A DNA stretch of 64,000 bases, from contig DATJZY010000176.1 in assembly GCA_035577985.1 (NCBI GenBank), positions 1-64,000 of the forward strand, in the 5' to 3' direction. Positions 9,777 through 19,073 of this stretch are shown here, piece by piece. The translations under genes were made by a program, and so were the position numbers. Under the pieces are notes generated by a model. It saw only the letters and a list, made by a program, of their open reading frames with translations. It had not been told where the DNA came from and did no database searches. Source of the DNA: Candidatus Eisenbacteria bacterium (GTDB lineage: Bacteria; Desulfobacterota; Binatia; DP-6). Numbering within the stretch: the stretch's first letter is position 1; each line of letters begins with the position of its first letter.

Positions 9777-9816
9777 GGGTTCAGTCACTGAACCCTCTAT
9801 GCCAATTGAGTTCAAT
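9777..9816. promoter_or_regulatory. Divergent operator: two palindromes
   Basis: In the spacer between the tautomerase and HxlR starts lies a perfect inverted repeat, GGGTTCAG-TCA-CTGAACCC (9777-9795). Ten bases on is a second palindrome, ATTGAGTTCAAT (9805-9816); both contain a GTTCA half-site. The segment is AT-rich against its surroundings. It is the likely HxlR binding site controlling both directions. Confidence 0.65.
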
Positions 9817-9840
9817 GAGTCAACCCACTAGGGTGTGGGC

Positions 9841-10371
9841 ATGCGACGGACGAGCTTCGCCGGCATGCACTGCTCGATGGCCCGGAGCCTCGAGGTGATG
9901 GGCGACTGGTGGACGCCGCTCATCCTGCGCGATCTGCATCTGGGGCTGACGCGCTTCGACGAGCTGGCGGAGGACCTGGGGATCTCCAGGAACCTCCTCA
10001 CGACGCGCCTGGCGGCGCTCGTCGAGCGCGGCCTCGTCGAGCGGCGCCGGTACTCCGAGCGCCCACCGCGCCACGCCTACCACCTGACGGAGGCGGGGCG
10101 TGACCTCGTGCCCGTCCTCGTGGCCCTCACCGCGTGGGGCGACCGGTGGCTGGCGCCGAAGCAGGGGCCGCCGCTGCGCCTTCAGCACCGCACGTGCGGG
10201 AAGTTCTTCACGCCCACGGTGGCCTGCTCGCACTGCGGCGAGACCGTGACCGCCGAGGACGTCGTCGCACACGGCGGACCGGGGGGCCGAACCGCCCCCG
10301 GCACACGGCTCGTCGCGAAGGTCCTGCAGGACCGCGGACGCGACGTCGCTGGGCGCCGGGCGCAGCGCTGA
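9841..10371 (+). CDS. HxlR-family winged-helix transcriptional regulator
   Basis: This is a 176-residue one-domain regulator. It has the HxlR signature CSMARSLEVMGDWWTPLILRD, where the first Cys is the redox- or aldehyde-sensing residue in studied members. The recognition helix region is LGISRNLLTTRLAALVERGLV, with the wing at RHAYHLTEAG. The C-terminus has a three-Cys patch (CGKF...CSHCGE) seen in a subgroup of the family. ATG 9841 is preferred to GTG 9835. It is divergent from the tautomerase operon, which it probably controls. Its stop abuts the stop of the convergent beta-helix gene with no bases between. Confidence 0.88.
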   Translation: MRRTSFAGMHCSMARSLEVMGDWWTPLILRDLHLGLTRFDELAEDLGISRNLLTTRLAALVERGLVERRRYSERPPRHAYHLTEAGRDLVPVLVALTAWGDRWLAPKQGPPLRLQHRTCGKFFTPTVACSHCGETVTAEDVVAHGGPGGRTAPGTRLVAKVLQDRGRDVAGRRAQR

Positions 10372-13329
10372 TCACTTCGCGGCGAGACCCACCGGGTCGG
10401 GGCTCGTGCAGTCCGGCCGCAGCGTCCACTTGCGGACGAGCTGCTTGTCGGGTGTGAACGTGCGCGCATCACCGCCGAACTCGAAGCGATACCGGTACTG
10501 TCCGATGCGGAGCTCCACCTGGATCGTCTCCGGCTCGCTGCCGAGCGACTGCACTAGGTCCGGCCCCTTGCCTTTGATCTGCAGCCCGAGGCCGGCCTTG
10601 AAGACGACGCTGCTGATCGGGCCGTACGGATCCTTGTAGCGCAGGCCGGCGTTCGGCGAGCCCGGATTGAGCGGAGTCCAGCCGATCGGCGAGAGCGGGT
10701 AGAGCATCTCGAAGCCGTCGCCGCCGATCGCCTTCACGTGGAGGCTCCCGCCCCCATCGACCAGCGCCGCCGCATCGTTGCCGTCGCCGACGACCAGCTC
10801 GGAGGCGTCGTTCGACTTCAGCAGGAACCGCTTGGCGGTCGAATTCGCTGGATTGCTCTTGATGAGGAGCTTCGAGCCGCCGAGGCAGCGGTCGATCGAC
10901 GCCGTGGTCGGCTCGGTGCCGCTCGGGACGCCGAAGTTCCACTCGCCCGGCGTGGAGGTGAAGACCGTGAACCCGGCCTCGGTCGACGAGCGCCGGAAGT
11001 GGGAGCTGAGGCACGTATCGACCGTGTTGCGCGAGAGCCGCGGGCACGGGCGCACGAGCGCGCCGTCGCGGAAGACCTGCAGGTACCGGAAGTCGGTGCC
11101 CTGCGGGATCAGCGAGCTGTCGACCGTGAAGCGGACGACGAGCGGCCTCGCCATCGTTGCCGGCGGCGCGTCGACGTGGACCTGCCGGCGCGTGAAGGCG
11201 AAGGCCTGCGGCGCCGGCATGGTCGCCGAGGTCTGGACGATCATCATTTCCGCGGGCGTCGGGGCGAGCACGGTGGTCGCGAGCGGATCGGTTGGGGCGT
11301 CCATGGTCGTGCTGACCGAGCGGCCGAAATCCGACTCGACGATCTGCTCGACCAGGCACGAGCCGTCGCAACCGTCGAGGGCGACGAGATTGCCGTCATC
11401 GCACTCTTCACCCGAGTCGAGAACGCCGTTGCCGCAGAGTCCCACGATGAGCGTCGTAGTCGTGACGGGGTCCGTGGACGAGGTCGTGCTCGACGTGGCC
11501 GGCGTCGTCGTCGTCGAAGGACGCGAGGTGGTCGTTGAGGACGAGGTCGACGACGTGGACGTGCTGGACGAGGTCGTGGTCGTCGTGGGCCGCGTGGTCG
11601 TGGTCGACGACGACGTGCTCGTCGAGGACGTCGTCGGCGACGTCGTGGTCGTCGACGAGGTCGTGGGCGTGGTGTTCGTGGTCGTCGACGTCGTCGGGAC
11701 CGTATTGGTCGTGGTCGTCGTCGTCGGCGGACGGGTCGTCGTCGACGAGGTGCTCGACGACGTGCTCGTGGTGCTGGTCGTCGGCCGCGTGGTCGTCGTC
11801 GAGGACGTGGTCGGGATCGTCGTCGTCGACGACGAGGTCGTGGTCGTCGTGGTGCCGCCCGTGCCGGTCCCACTGATCGTGATGCCCGTCCCGGACGAGG
11901 GACAGAACTGCAGGGGGCCCGCCGGCTGTCCGCCGACGAACGTGGTGTTCTGATAGCTCACGAGCGGGTTCCGCCCGTTGACGTTCGTGTTGACCGCGCA
12001 CTGCGGCGAGCCGGGCGGGAAGATGTTCTGCAGCACGGTGTCTTCGAACGAGTTGTTGTAGCACTGGGTATGGGTCCCGTCCGGCGTCTGGTCGCGGATG
12101 CTGAGGCCCATCTCACCCCGGTTGAGCGTCGTGCGCCGCACCACGACGCCGTTCGACACGTCGAGGATGATGCCGACGCTCGCGAAGTCCTCGCACGAGA
12201 AGTCCTCGACGAGGCCGCCGTCGGTCTGCTTGATGTTGAGGCAGTGACCCCACTCGGGGTACTCCGTCACCTGCGTGTTGTTCCAGGGCGGGTCGAGGAA
12301 CGGCCCACCGAACTGCGGCGCGCCGGCGAGGGTGCGTCCCATCGTCCCCAGGTGGGCGACGTGGACACGGCGGATCGTGATCCCGTGCACCATGAACAGG
12401 CGCAGACCGTACACACCGTGGTTCACGCCGTTCGGCTGCGAGTTGCCACGCGCGCCGTACTGGAGGTCGACGTCCTCGAGGAGCGGCGCGACCGCGCCGT
12501 TGGTCATGATGAGCAGGAACCGCGGCGCGTACCAGCCGCGGATGCGACGGAAGACGAGCCCGTGGATGCCGCCGTCCGGCGGCGACCCGTAGGTCTGCAG
12601 CGTGCTGTAGCGGCTCGCTTCGAACCCCATGTCCTGGATGGTCACGTACTGGGTCGGCAGGTGCCACAGGAGCGCGTGCTGGTAGTACGGCACCTCGATC
12701 AGACTCGCGTCGGCGGTGCCGGGCGGGTTGACGCGCACCTCGTGCGTGGTCGGGTTGTACGACCAGTTGCCGTCCGGCGGGTTCGCGACGCTGTCGCCCG
12801 CGTACGGCAGGAAGCTCAGGAGCGTCGACGTCGTCGAGGCCTGGAGGAGCGTCTCGGGCTCGTACTGGTCGCGGTTGAAGGTGCTCTCCATGTCGGGGGA
12901 CATCTCGGCGATGCGGCTGTAGACGCCGCCGCCGCGGTCCACCCAGTCGGTGTAGCGGCGCGACCCGCGGACGATCGGGCTGCCGCTCCCCTGGATCGTG
13001 CACGGCGCAGCCTGCGTGCAGGCGAGGGCGCGGCCGGGCGTCAGCGACGATTCGCCGTTCGCGAGCGTCAGCTGCTCGCGATAGATGCCGTCGAACGAGC
13101 CGTGCGCTCCCTGCACGGTGAGCGTGTCGCCGGCCTGCATCGCCAGGACGCCCTGGGCGACCGTGCGAAACGGACCGGTCGCGCCGCAGGTCGCGCTACG
13201 GCCGGTTCCGGCCGTGGGGCAGCCGCCGTCGACGAAATACGCCGTCGCGTGCGCCGATCTGGCGGTGAACATGAAGCAAGCGGATGCAACAGCAAGGACT
13301 ACACGATATGCACGACGCCTCTTCACCAC
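10372..13329 (-). CDS. Secreted right-handed beta-helix protein with Thr-rich linker
   Basis: This is a 985-residue exported protein. Residues 1-30 form a signal peptide. Residues 30 to about 480 form a pectate-lyase-like parallel beta-helix, with typical GLVFRRIRGWYAPRFLL / LEDVDLQYGARG turns. Residues 485-627 are an almost pure Thr/Ser linker. A CGNGVLDSGEECDDGN Cys motif of the myxobacterial-repeat type follows, then a C-terminal beta domain. It is probably a polysaccharide-binding or -cleaving surface protein; no catalytic residues can be assigned. The start is one of two adjacent GTG codons behind a GGAGGT site. It lies downstream of, and may be co-transcribed with, the GDSL esterase gene. 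Confidence 0.85.
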   Translation of the reverse strand: MVKRRRAYRVVLAVASACFMFTARSAHATAYFVDGGCPTAGTGRSATCGATGPFRTVAQGVLAMQAGDTLTVQGAHGSFDGIYREQLTLANGESSLTPGRALACTQAAPCTIQGSGSPIVRGSRRYTDWVDRGGGVYSRIAEMSPDMESTFNRDQYEPETLLQASTTSTLLSFLPYAGDSVANPPDGNWSYNPTTHEVRVNPPGTADASLIEVPYYQHALLWHLPTQYVTIQDMGFEASRYSTLQTYGSPPDGGIHGLVFRRIRGWYAPRFLLIMTNGAVAPLLEDVDLQYGARGNSQPNGVNHGVYGLRLFMVHGITIRRVHVAHLGTMGRTLAGAPQFGGPFLDPPWNNTQVTEYPEWGHCLNIKQTDGGLVEDFSCEDFASVGIILDVSNGVVVRRTTLNRGEMGLSIRDQTPDGTHTQCYNNSFEDTVLQNIFPPGSPQCAVNTNVNGRNPLVSYQNTTFVGGQPAGPLQFCPSSGTGITISGTGTGGTTTTTTSSSTTTIPTTSSTTTTRPTTSTTSTSSSTSSTTTRPPTTTTTTNTVPTTSTTTNTTPTTSSTTTTSPTTSSTSTSSSTTTTRPTTTTTSSSTSTSSTSSSTTTSRPSTTTTPATSSTTSSTDPVTTTTLIVGLCGNGVLDSGEECDDGNLVALDGCDGSCLVEQIVESDFGRSVSTTMDAPTDPLATTVLAPTPAEMMIVQTSATMPAPQAFAFTRRQVHVDAPPATMARPLVVRFTVDSSLIPQGTDFRYLQVFRDGALVRPCPRLSRNTVDTCLSSHFRRSSTEAGFTVFTSTPGEWNFGVPSGTEPTTASIDRCLGGSKLLIKSNPANSTAKRFLLKSNDASELVVGDGNDAAALVDGGGSLHVKAIGGDGFEMLYPLSPIGWTPLNPGSPNAGLRYKDPYGPISSVVFKAGLGLQIKGKGPDLVQSLGSEPETIQVELRIGQYRYRFEFGGDARTFTPDKQLVRKWTLRPDCTSPDPVGLAAK
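11445..11870 (-). repeat. Thr/Ser-rich linker of the beta-helix protein
   Basis: About 140 codons are almost all Thr and Ser (ACG, ACC, AGC, TCG) with scattered Pro, Arg and Asn. The DNA is a run of degenerate trinucleotides, which leaves open antisense frames rich in Val and Asp. Confidence 0.9.
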
Positions 13330-13452
13330 ACCACCTCCGGTCGCTGGGAGCGATCGGCGGTGGAGAGCAGGGCGCGTGCCACGCGCGGTGCGCGTCGGAC
13401 GCTAGTTTTTCCAGGTCTGGCGCGGAGATCTCACGACGCGCGCGGCGGATCG

Positions 13453-14607
13453 TTAGCGCGCGAGTCCGCTATTGTACGCGGTCCCGAGCACAGCGTGCGT
13501 CGAGTGCGTGGGCGTCGTGCGCGCCGATGCAATCGGCGCGATGAGCGGCACGAGGAGATTCGCCACGAAGGCGTGTCCCGCGGGCGTCAGGTGATCGTAG
13601 TCGAGGAAGTAGCGCTGCCAGACGACATCGCGCGGCTCCGCGACGTCGATCGCGCGCTCGCGCATCGGCTTCAGCAGGTCGACGTAGGCAATGGCGTTGC
13701 GCGACGCGAACCCGGTGAGCCGCTTCTGGGCGTAGGTCCGCGAGTCGTCCTGGAACTGGAAGTCCGCCGGCGTCGCGAGCAGCACGACCGGAATCCGGTG
13801 CGCCTTGCAGAGGTCGACCTCGCGCTGCAGCCACCGCAGGCACTCCCGCCAGGCCCGGCGCATCATCGGATCGCTCGGGTCGTCGGCAGCCGCCTGCCAC
13901 GCATACTCCGCCTCGGTGCGCACGGCGCGTTCGCGGACCCCGTCGGCGGTGAGCGCGCCGAAGCGGATGCGCGCCACGACGTCCTTCATCAGAAGGTAGG
14001 ACGCGCTTCGTTGCGAGAGGACCCAGTCCCAGTACGGGACGTCCTCGACCCCGTGGTAGTCGATGCCCTTCCCGCCGTAGCGCCGAAAGAGGTTCCACGG
14101 CCCCACGACGTCGTTCAGGACGAACTGGATCACGACGGCGTCGGGCTCGAGCACGAGCGCGCGATCGAGGTCGACGTACTCCTGGAAGGGCGCGTTGCCC
14201 GGCACTGCGGTATTCGCGACCTCGACGTCGAGGGACGGGTACTGGGCGGCGAGCAGGCGCTGGAGCTCCTCCGGCCAGGTCTCGTCGCCGAGGACGCCGT
14301 GGCCGAACGTCACCGAATCTCCCACCGCGACGACGCGGAAGCCGTTCGCCGGCTTGGCTACGGGGATCTCGTGATCGCGATAGCCGAGCGCGTTCGTGTC
14401 GACGGGACGGCCGACGAAGTCGCCGCCCCTGACGTTGCGCTTCAAGGCGAACACCTTGTCGGGGTCGTACTCGAAGATTCCCGCGTACTGGATGCGCTCG
14501 GGGTGATAGCGCAGGCGTGCCAGTCCCTCGGCGGTCGCGAAGAAGAGGACGAGCGAGCCCAGCGCCAGCAGGAGGTTCTGGACGAGCCGCACGGCGCTGC
14601 ATGGCAC
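13453..14607 (-). CDS. SGNH/GDSL-family hydrolase, membrane-anchored
   Basis: This 384-residue protein has one N-terminal hydrophobic helix (LLLALGSLVLFFATAEGL), probably an uncleaved anchor. The SGNH blocks are GDSVTFGHG (block I, nucleophile Ser), FVLNDV (block III, Asn) and DYDHLTPAGH (block V, Asp and His). Members deacylate lipids or O-acetylated polysaccharides outside the cytoplasm. It lies between the PfpI-like gene and the beta-helix gene on the same strand. Its neighbours suggest a carbohydrate ester substrate, but that is inference. Confidence 0.88.
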   Translation of the reverse strand: MPCSAVRLVQNLLLALGSLVLFFATAEGLARLRYHPERIQYAGIFEYDPDKVFALKRNVRGGDFVGRPVDTNALGYRDHEIPVAKPANGFRVVAVGDSVTFGHGVLGDETWPEELQRLLAAQYPSLDVEVANTAVPGNAPFQEYVDLDRALVLEPDAVVIQFVLNDVVGPWNLFRRYGGKGIDYHGVEDVPYWDWVLSQRSASYLLMKDVVARIRFGALTADGVRERAVRTEAEYAWQAAADDPSDPMMRRAWRECLRWLQREVDLCKAHRIPVVLLATPADFQFQDDSRTYAQKRLTGFASRNAIAYVDLLKPMRERAIDVAEPRDVVWQRYFLDYDHLTPAGHAFVANLLVPLIAPIASARTTPTHSTHAVLGTAYNSGLAR

Positions 14608-14638
14608 GCAGGTCGCGGCGCGGTCAACGCGGGCGTGG

Positions 14639-15286
14639 CTACGCGAGCAGGTTCTGCATCACCGCGGCCATGGAGGTGAGGGCACGCTCCACGGTGGCGG
14701 GGCCGGCCTTCTCGGGCGAGCCCGTGTCGTACGGCGGCGCGGGATCGTACTCCATCGCGAGCTGCAGCGTCTGCGCGAGCTCCGGCCCGTAGATCGCGCC
14801 GGCGAGCGTGAGCGCCATGTCGATGCCGGCGCTGACGCCGGCCGCCGTCACGATCTTCCCGCGCCGCACGACGCGCTCGCGGACGGGCACGGCGCCGAGC
14901 CGCGCGAGCTCGTCCATGGCGCCCCAATGCGTCGTGGCTTCGACCCCGTTCAGCACGCCCGCCCCCGCAAGCAGCAAGGCGCCGGTGCACACCGAGGTGG
15001 TCCACGTGGTCGTGCGATGCGCGCGCGCGATCCACCCGACGACGGGATGGTCCGGGACGAGCGTGCCGGTGATGATCCCGCCGGGAACGAGGAGGATGTC
15101 GGGATCGGGCAGGTCGTCGAATGCGGCGCGCGCCGTCACGGTGAGGAAGCCCGACTCGTCGAGCACCGGGCCCGCCTTTTCAGCGACGAAGGTCACCTCG
15201 GCGCCGGGGAGGCTTGAGAGGACCTGGAAGGGCCCCATCGCGTCAAGGGAAGTGAACCGCTCGTAGATGCCGATGGCAATGCGCAT
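14639..15286 (-). CDS. DJ-1/PfpI-family protein, isonitrile-hydratase-like
   Basis: This 215-residue protein has the class I amidotransferase-like fold. The nucleophile elbow is TSVCTGALLLAGAG (Cys near residue 100), the N-terminus is IGIYERFTSLDAMGPFQVL, and LLVPGG marks the central strand. The DAxGP segment and the VCTGA elbow resemble isonitrile hydratase (InhA) and related cysteine hydrolases. It is divergent from the large secreted SGNH gene. The substrate is unproven. Confidence 0.82.
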   Translation of the reverse strand: MRIAIGIYERFTSLDAMGPFQVLSSLPGAEVTFVAEKAGPVLDESGFLTVTARAAFDDLPDPDILLVPGGIITGTLVPDHPVVGWIARAHRTTTWTTSVCTGALLLAGAGVLNGVEATTHWGAMDELARLGAVPVRERVVRRGKIVTAAGVSAGIDMALTLAGAIYGPELAQTLQLAMEYDPAPPYDTGSPEKAGPATVERALTSMAAVMQNLLA

Positions 15287-15473
15287 GGGCGGAGCGTAGG
15301 GCGAGTGGACGGCCGGGACAAGACGATCGGGGCAGAATGTCAGGATCGGTTGGGGGTTTGTCCTGTGCGGGGCCCTGTGCGCGGCGCGGAAGCGCGCATC
15401 GTCCCTGACAGATGCTGGTTAGCGCGCTCTACATGCTGTATTTCCGTCTTGTTCGAGGAAGCGTCCCTGTGTC
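15287..15473. promoter_or_regulatory. Divergent promoter region upstream of the first SGNH/CBM protein
   Basis: This 187-base spacer has no gene. It holds an inverted pair TGTCAGG ... CCTGACA roughly 60 bases apart. A stretch TTTCCGTCTTG resembles TTTCCTCTTG in front of the second paralogue at about 19.03 kb. No clear -35/-10 pair can be fixed. Confidence 0.35.
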
Positions 15474-18400
15474 ATGGTTCGTCATTCGATGCATCTGGCC
15501 ATCCGCGTGACGTGCCGGGCTCTCGTACCGGCGATCGCCGGCGTCCTGCTGGCGGCGACGTTGGCGCGCGCGAACAACTGCGCGCAGACGTCGGAGGGCT
15601 GGACCCCGATCAACGACCTCGGCACCGGTCTCTACCAGGGCCTGTTCCAGGGTGGTCTCTATCCAGGCGGATCGAACACGATGCCGCCCGCGCACCTCGC
15701 CGCGGGCCTCGCGGCGGCGCAGCGCATGGTGCCCCGCGACACGTTCGGCAATCCCGACCCGGTGAACGGGAAGGTCGTCCTCGTCTCGCTCGGCATGTCG
15801 AACACGACCGGCGAGTTCTGCATCCAGGGCTCGGGGATCGTCGGATGCTGGGCCGAAAGCTTCATGGGGCAGGCGGCCGCCGATCCCGACGTCAACCACT
15901 CGACGCTCGCCATCATCAACGGCGCACGCTCGGGTCAGGACGCGCGCTGGTGGCTCGATCCCGCTGCGGTGAACTACGATCTCATCAGGGGGATCATGGC
16001 GTCGGTGGGTCTCACCGAAGCGCAGGTGGGCGCCTTCTGGGTGAAGGAGGCGAACACGTATCCGAGCCTCTCGCTGCCGAACCAGCTCGCCGACGCGTAC
16101 ATCCTCGAGGGCCGGCTCGCGACCATCGCGCGCACCCTCAAGATCCGGTACCCGAACATCCAGCAGGTCTTCTTCTCGAGCCGCATCTACGCCGGCTACG
16201 CGATCACGACCAACAGTCCCGAGCCGTCGGCCTACGAGGGCGGCTTCGCGGCGAAGTGGGCGATCGAATCGCAGATCCGGCAGATGTCGACGCCGCTCAA
16301 CCCGATCGATCCGGTCGCGGGCGACCTCAACAACACGACGGTGGCGCCATGGATGGGCTGGGGGCCCTACATGTGGGCCGACGGCGTGAACCCGCGCTCG
16401 GACGGCCTCACGTGGACGTGCCCCGAGTTCCAGCCGAACGACGGCGCGCATCTGCAGGTCTTCGCCATCGTCAAGGTGGCGCAGATGCTGCTCAACTTCC
16501 TGCTCACCTCCCCCGTGACGCAGACCTGGTTCCCCGCCGTGCCCACGACCTACCCGACGGCGCCCACGGTGACGATCACGTCGCCCGGCGACGGCGCCGT
16601 GAGCCCGCCCGGCCAGCCGTTCACCTTCACCGCGGCCGCCAGCGATCCGGAGGAGGGCGATCTCACGCCGGCCATCCGCTGGGTGTCGAGCATCGACGGC
16701 GACATCGGCACCGGCGGTGAGATCACGACGTCGTCCCTGTCGCTCGGCACGCACTGGATCACCGCCTACGCGACGGACGGCACCGGGCTCACGAGCCAGC
16801 AGTCGATCCACGTGACGGTGCCGGCGACGGTCGCCGCCTTCCGCTCGATCGGGGCCGAGGACGGGTACATCGTCGACGCCCCGCCGCGCGTCGGGATCGG
16901 GCGCTACGCGTATTCCTCGTACGGCAACTCGCAGGTCGGCGACCAGGCGACCAACGGGCAGGTGCGCCAGTTCCTGTCCTTCGACACGTCGCCGATTCCG
17001 GACGACGCGGTGATTCTCTCCGCGACCCTCAAGGTGAAGCGTGTGGGCGTGCAGGGCGGGAATCCGTTCGACACGCTCGGCCGTCTGCTCGTCGACGTGC
17101 AGGCGGGCTCCTTCGGCAACGACCCCACGCTGCAGGCGAGCGACTTCCAGGCGACGGCGACCGCGCCCGCGGCGGCGTCCCTGCGCGAGCCGCTCGTGAA
17201 CGGCGACCTGTGGTCGATCGCGGCGCTCGACCCGACGGGTGTCGCGGCCATCAACAAGACGGGCCGCACGCAGATGCGGCTTGCCTTCGAGGCGCACGAC
17301 AACGGCAACGGCACGGCCGACAACGACCTGTTCGCGTCGGGCGACTACACGGATCCGGCCCAATGGCCCGAGCTCGACGTGACGTACCTCTCGGGATCCG
17401 GGGGGACGACGAGCACCACCACGACGACCGTGGTGGTGACCACCAGCACGACGACGTCGACCACGATCGCCTCGACCACGACCACGTCGATGACGACCAC
17501 GTCGATGACGTCGACCACGATGCCGGCGAGCACGACGACCACCTCGACCGCGCCCGTCACGACGACGACCGTCGCGGACACGACGAGCAGCACGACCACC
17601 TCGATCCCGCCAACCACCACGACGACGACGCTCGGCGACACGCCGGTGACCGTCGCCTTCCGTTCGATCGCCGCCGAGGATGGCAGCCTCGGCGAGTCCG
17701 CGCCCGGGAGCGGCGTCGGCGGCAACGTCAACGCCACCGCCACCACGATGCAGGTCGGTGACCAGACGAACAACGCGCAGTCGCGCGTGCTCGCCTCGTT
17801 CGACACGTCGACGCTCCCACCCGGTGCGGTCATCGTCTCGGCGACCCTGCGTCTCGCCCGCGTGTCGCTCACGGGCACGAATCCGTTCGGAACCCTCGGA
17901 CGCCTTCTCGCCGACGTCCAGAGCGGCGGGTTCGGAGGCAGCATCGCGCTCCAGACCCTCGACTTCCAGGCAAGCGCGACGGCGTCCGGATCGGTGTCGC
18001 TCAGCAACCCACTCACCAACTTCTCGTGGTCGACCGGTACGCTCGACGCGGCGGGGCTCGCGGCCATCAACCCCACCGGCCGCACGCAGGTGCGGCTCGC
18101 ATTCGAGGGGCACGACAACGCAAACGGTGTCGCCGACCGGATCTCGTTCGCCACCGGCGACTACGCCGATGCGAGCCTGTGGCCCGAGCTCGACGTGACC
18201 TACCTCGCGCCCGCGACGACGACGACCAGCACGACGATCGCGACGACGTCGACCACCGTGACGACGACGAGTACGACTGCCGCCAGCACGTCGACCACCG
18301 ATTCGACGAGCACGACGACGACCTCGACGTCGTCCACGACCACGACGACCACCGCGCCGACGACGGTGACGCTGGCCCTGCGATCGATCGGCGCCGAGGA

Positions 18401-18932
18401 CGGCAGCCTGGGCGAATCGGCGCCGGGCAGCGGCGTCGGCGGGAACATGAGCGCGACCAGCACGACGATGCAGGTGGGCGACCAGGCCAACAACGCGCAG
18501 TCGCGCGTGCTCGCGTCGTTCGACACGTCGACGATCCCGGCGGGCGCGACGATCGTGTCGGCCACGCTGCGCCTGAACCGCACGGGTCTCTCGGGCGCGA
18601 ATCCCTTCGCGACGCTCGGACGTCTGCTCGTCGACGTGCAGTCGGGTGGCTTCGGCGGCAACACGGCGCTCCAGACGAGCGACTTCCAGGCGAGCTCGAC
18701 GGCCGTGGGCTCGGCGTCGCTTTCGAACCCGACGATGAACGGGATGTGGGCGACCGGGACACTCGACGCGGCCGGCCTCGCGGCGATCAACCGCACCGGA
18801 CGCACGCAGGTGCGCCTCCGGTTCGAGGTGCACGACAACGCCAATGCGGTCGCCGACCGCATCTCGTTTGCGACCGGCGATCACGCCGACGCGAGCCTGT
18901 GGCCCGAGCTCGACGTGACGTACGTTCCCTAA
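15474..18932 (+). CDS. Secreted SGNH-like protein with Ig domain and three CBM96/DNRLRE-like repeats (paralogue 1)
   Basis: This is a 1152-residue exported protein. Residues 1-33 are a signal peptide. Residues 34-355 form a domain with SGNH-like marks: SLGMSNTTGEF (block I-like, GxS), NGARSGQDARWW and a terminal NDGAHLQ (Asp...His). Residues about 363-450 look like an Ig fold (TITSPGDGAVSPPGQPF). Three copies of a roughly 185-residue beta domain lie at 451-640, 725-908 and 966-1152, each opening FRSI.AEDG and closing LWPELDVTY; this matches the DNRLRE/CBM96 style of carbohydrate-binding module. Thr-rich linkers separate the copies. I infer an extracellular polysaccharide esterase. It is a tandem paralogue of the next gene. 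Confidence 0.82.
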   Translation: MVRHSMHLAIRVTCRALVPAIAGVLLAATLARANNCAQTSEGWTPINDLGTGLYQGLFQGGLYPGGSNTMPPAHLAAGLAAAQRMVPRDTFGNPDPVNGKVVLVSLGMSNTTGEFCIQGSGIVGCWAESFMGQAAADPDVNHSTLAIINGARSGQDARWWLDPAAVNYDLIRGIMASVGLTEAQVGAFWVKEANTYPSLSLPNQLADAYILEGRLATIARTLKIRYPNIQQVFFSSRIYAGYAITTNSPEPSAYEGGFAAKWAIESQIRQMSTPLNPIDPVAGDLNNTTVAPWMGWGPYMWADGVNPRSDGLTWTCPEFQPNDGAHLQVFAIVKVAQMLLNFLLTSPVTQTWFPAVPTTYPTAPTVTITSPGDGAVSPPGQPFTFTAAASDPEEGDLTPAIRWVSSIDGDIGTGGEITTSSLSLGTHWITAYATDGTGLTSQQSIHVTVPATVAAFRSIGAEDGYIVDAPPRVGIGRYAYSSYGNSQVGDQATNGQVRQFLSFDTSPIPDDAVILSATLKVKRVGVQGGNPFDTLGRLLVDVQAGSFGNDPTLQASDFQATATAPAAASLREPLVNGDLWSIAALDPTGVAAINKTGRTQMRLAFEAHDNGNGTADNDLFASGDYTDPAQWPELDVTYLSGSGGTTSTTTTTVVVTTSTTTSTTIASTTTTSMTTTSMTSTTMPASTTTTSTAPVTTTTVADTTSSTTTSIPPTTTTTTLGDTPVTVAFRSIAAEDGSLGESAPGSGVGGNVNATATTMQVGDQTNNAQSRVLASFDTSTLPPGAVIVSATLRLARVSLTGTNPFGTLGRLLADVQSGGFGGSIALQTLDFQASATASGSVSLSNPLTNFSWSTGTLDAAGLAAINPTGRTQVRLAFEGHDNANGVADRISFATGDYADASLWPELDVTYLAPATTTTSTTIATTSTTVTTTSTTAASTSTTDSTSTTTTSTSSTTTTTTAPTTVTLALRSIGAEDGSLGESAPGSGVGGNMSATSTTMQVGDQANNAQSRVLASFDTSTIPAGATIVSATLRLNRTGLSGANPFATLGRLLVDVQSGGFGGNTALQTSDFQASSTAVGSASLSNPTMNGMWATGTLDAAGLAAINRTGRTQVRLRFEVHDNANAVADRISFATGDHADASLWPELDVTYVP
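17401..17640 (+). repeat. Thr-rich linker 1 of SGNH paralogue 1
   Basis: About 80 codons are nearly all Thr, Ser and Val with a few Met and Pro. They join the first and second CBM-like repeats. Confidence 0.88.
18207..18363 (+). repeat. Thr/Ser linker 2 of SGNH paralogue 1
   Basis: About 52 codons of Thr/Ser-rich low complexity join the second and third CBM-like repeats. Confidence 0.88.
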
Positions 18933-19073
18933 TCGGGGACGAAACCGCGCAACTGCGCACGCATTTCGCAGACGACGTGCGGTCGCTGATGGGCTAGCCG
19001 CGCAAGTGCGGGATCTTGTTAGGAACGTTTCCTCTTGCCGCGCCGATCCGCGGTGTGCGATGGTCCCCGGTCT
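18933..19073. promoter_or_regulatory. Spacer between tandem SGNH paralogues
   Basis: The first part holds GCGCA-AC-TGCGC, a possible weak terminator. The second part holds the palindrome AGGAA-CGT-TTCCT (19021-19033), about 40 bases before the next start and followed by TCTTG. That motif also occurs in front of the upstream paralogue, so it may be a shared operator. Confidence 0.35.

Noticed and set aside
11445..11953. Val/Asp-rich plus-strand frame over the beta-helix gene
   Set aside because: It is the antisense reading of the Thr linker (ACG/ACC to CGT/GGT) and has no domain.
17401..18363. The Thr-coding trinucleotide runs considered as a CRISPR or satellite array
   Set aside because: There are no constant repeats separated by unique spacers. 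The units are degenerate and keep a reading frame.
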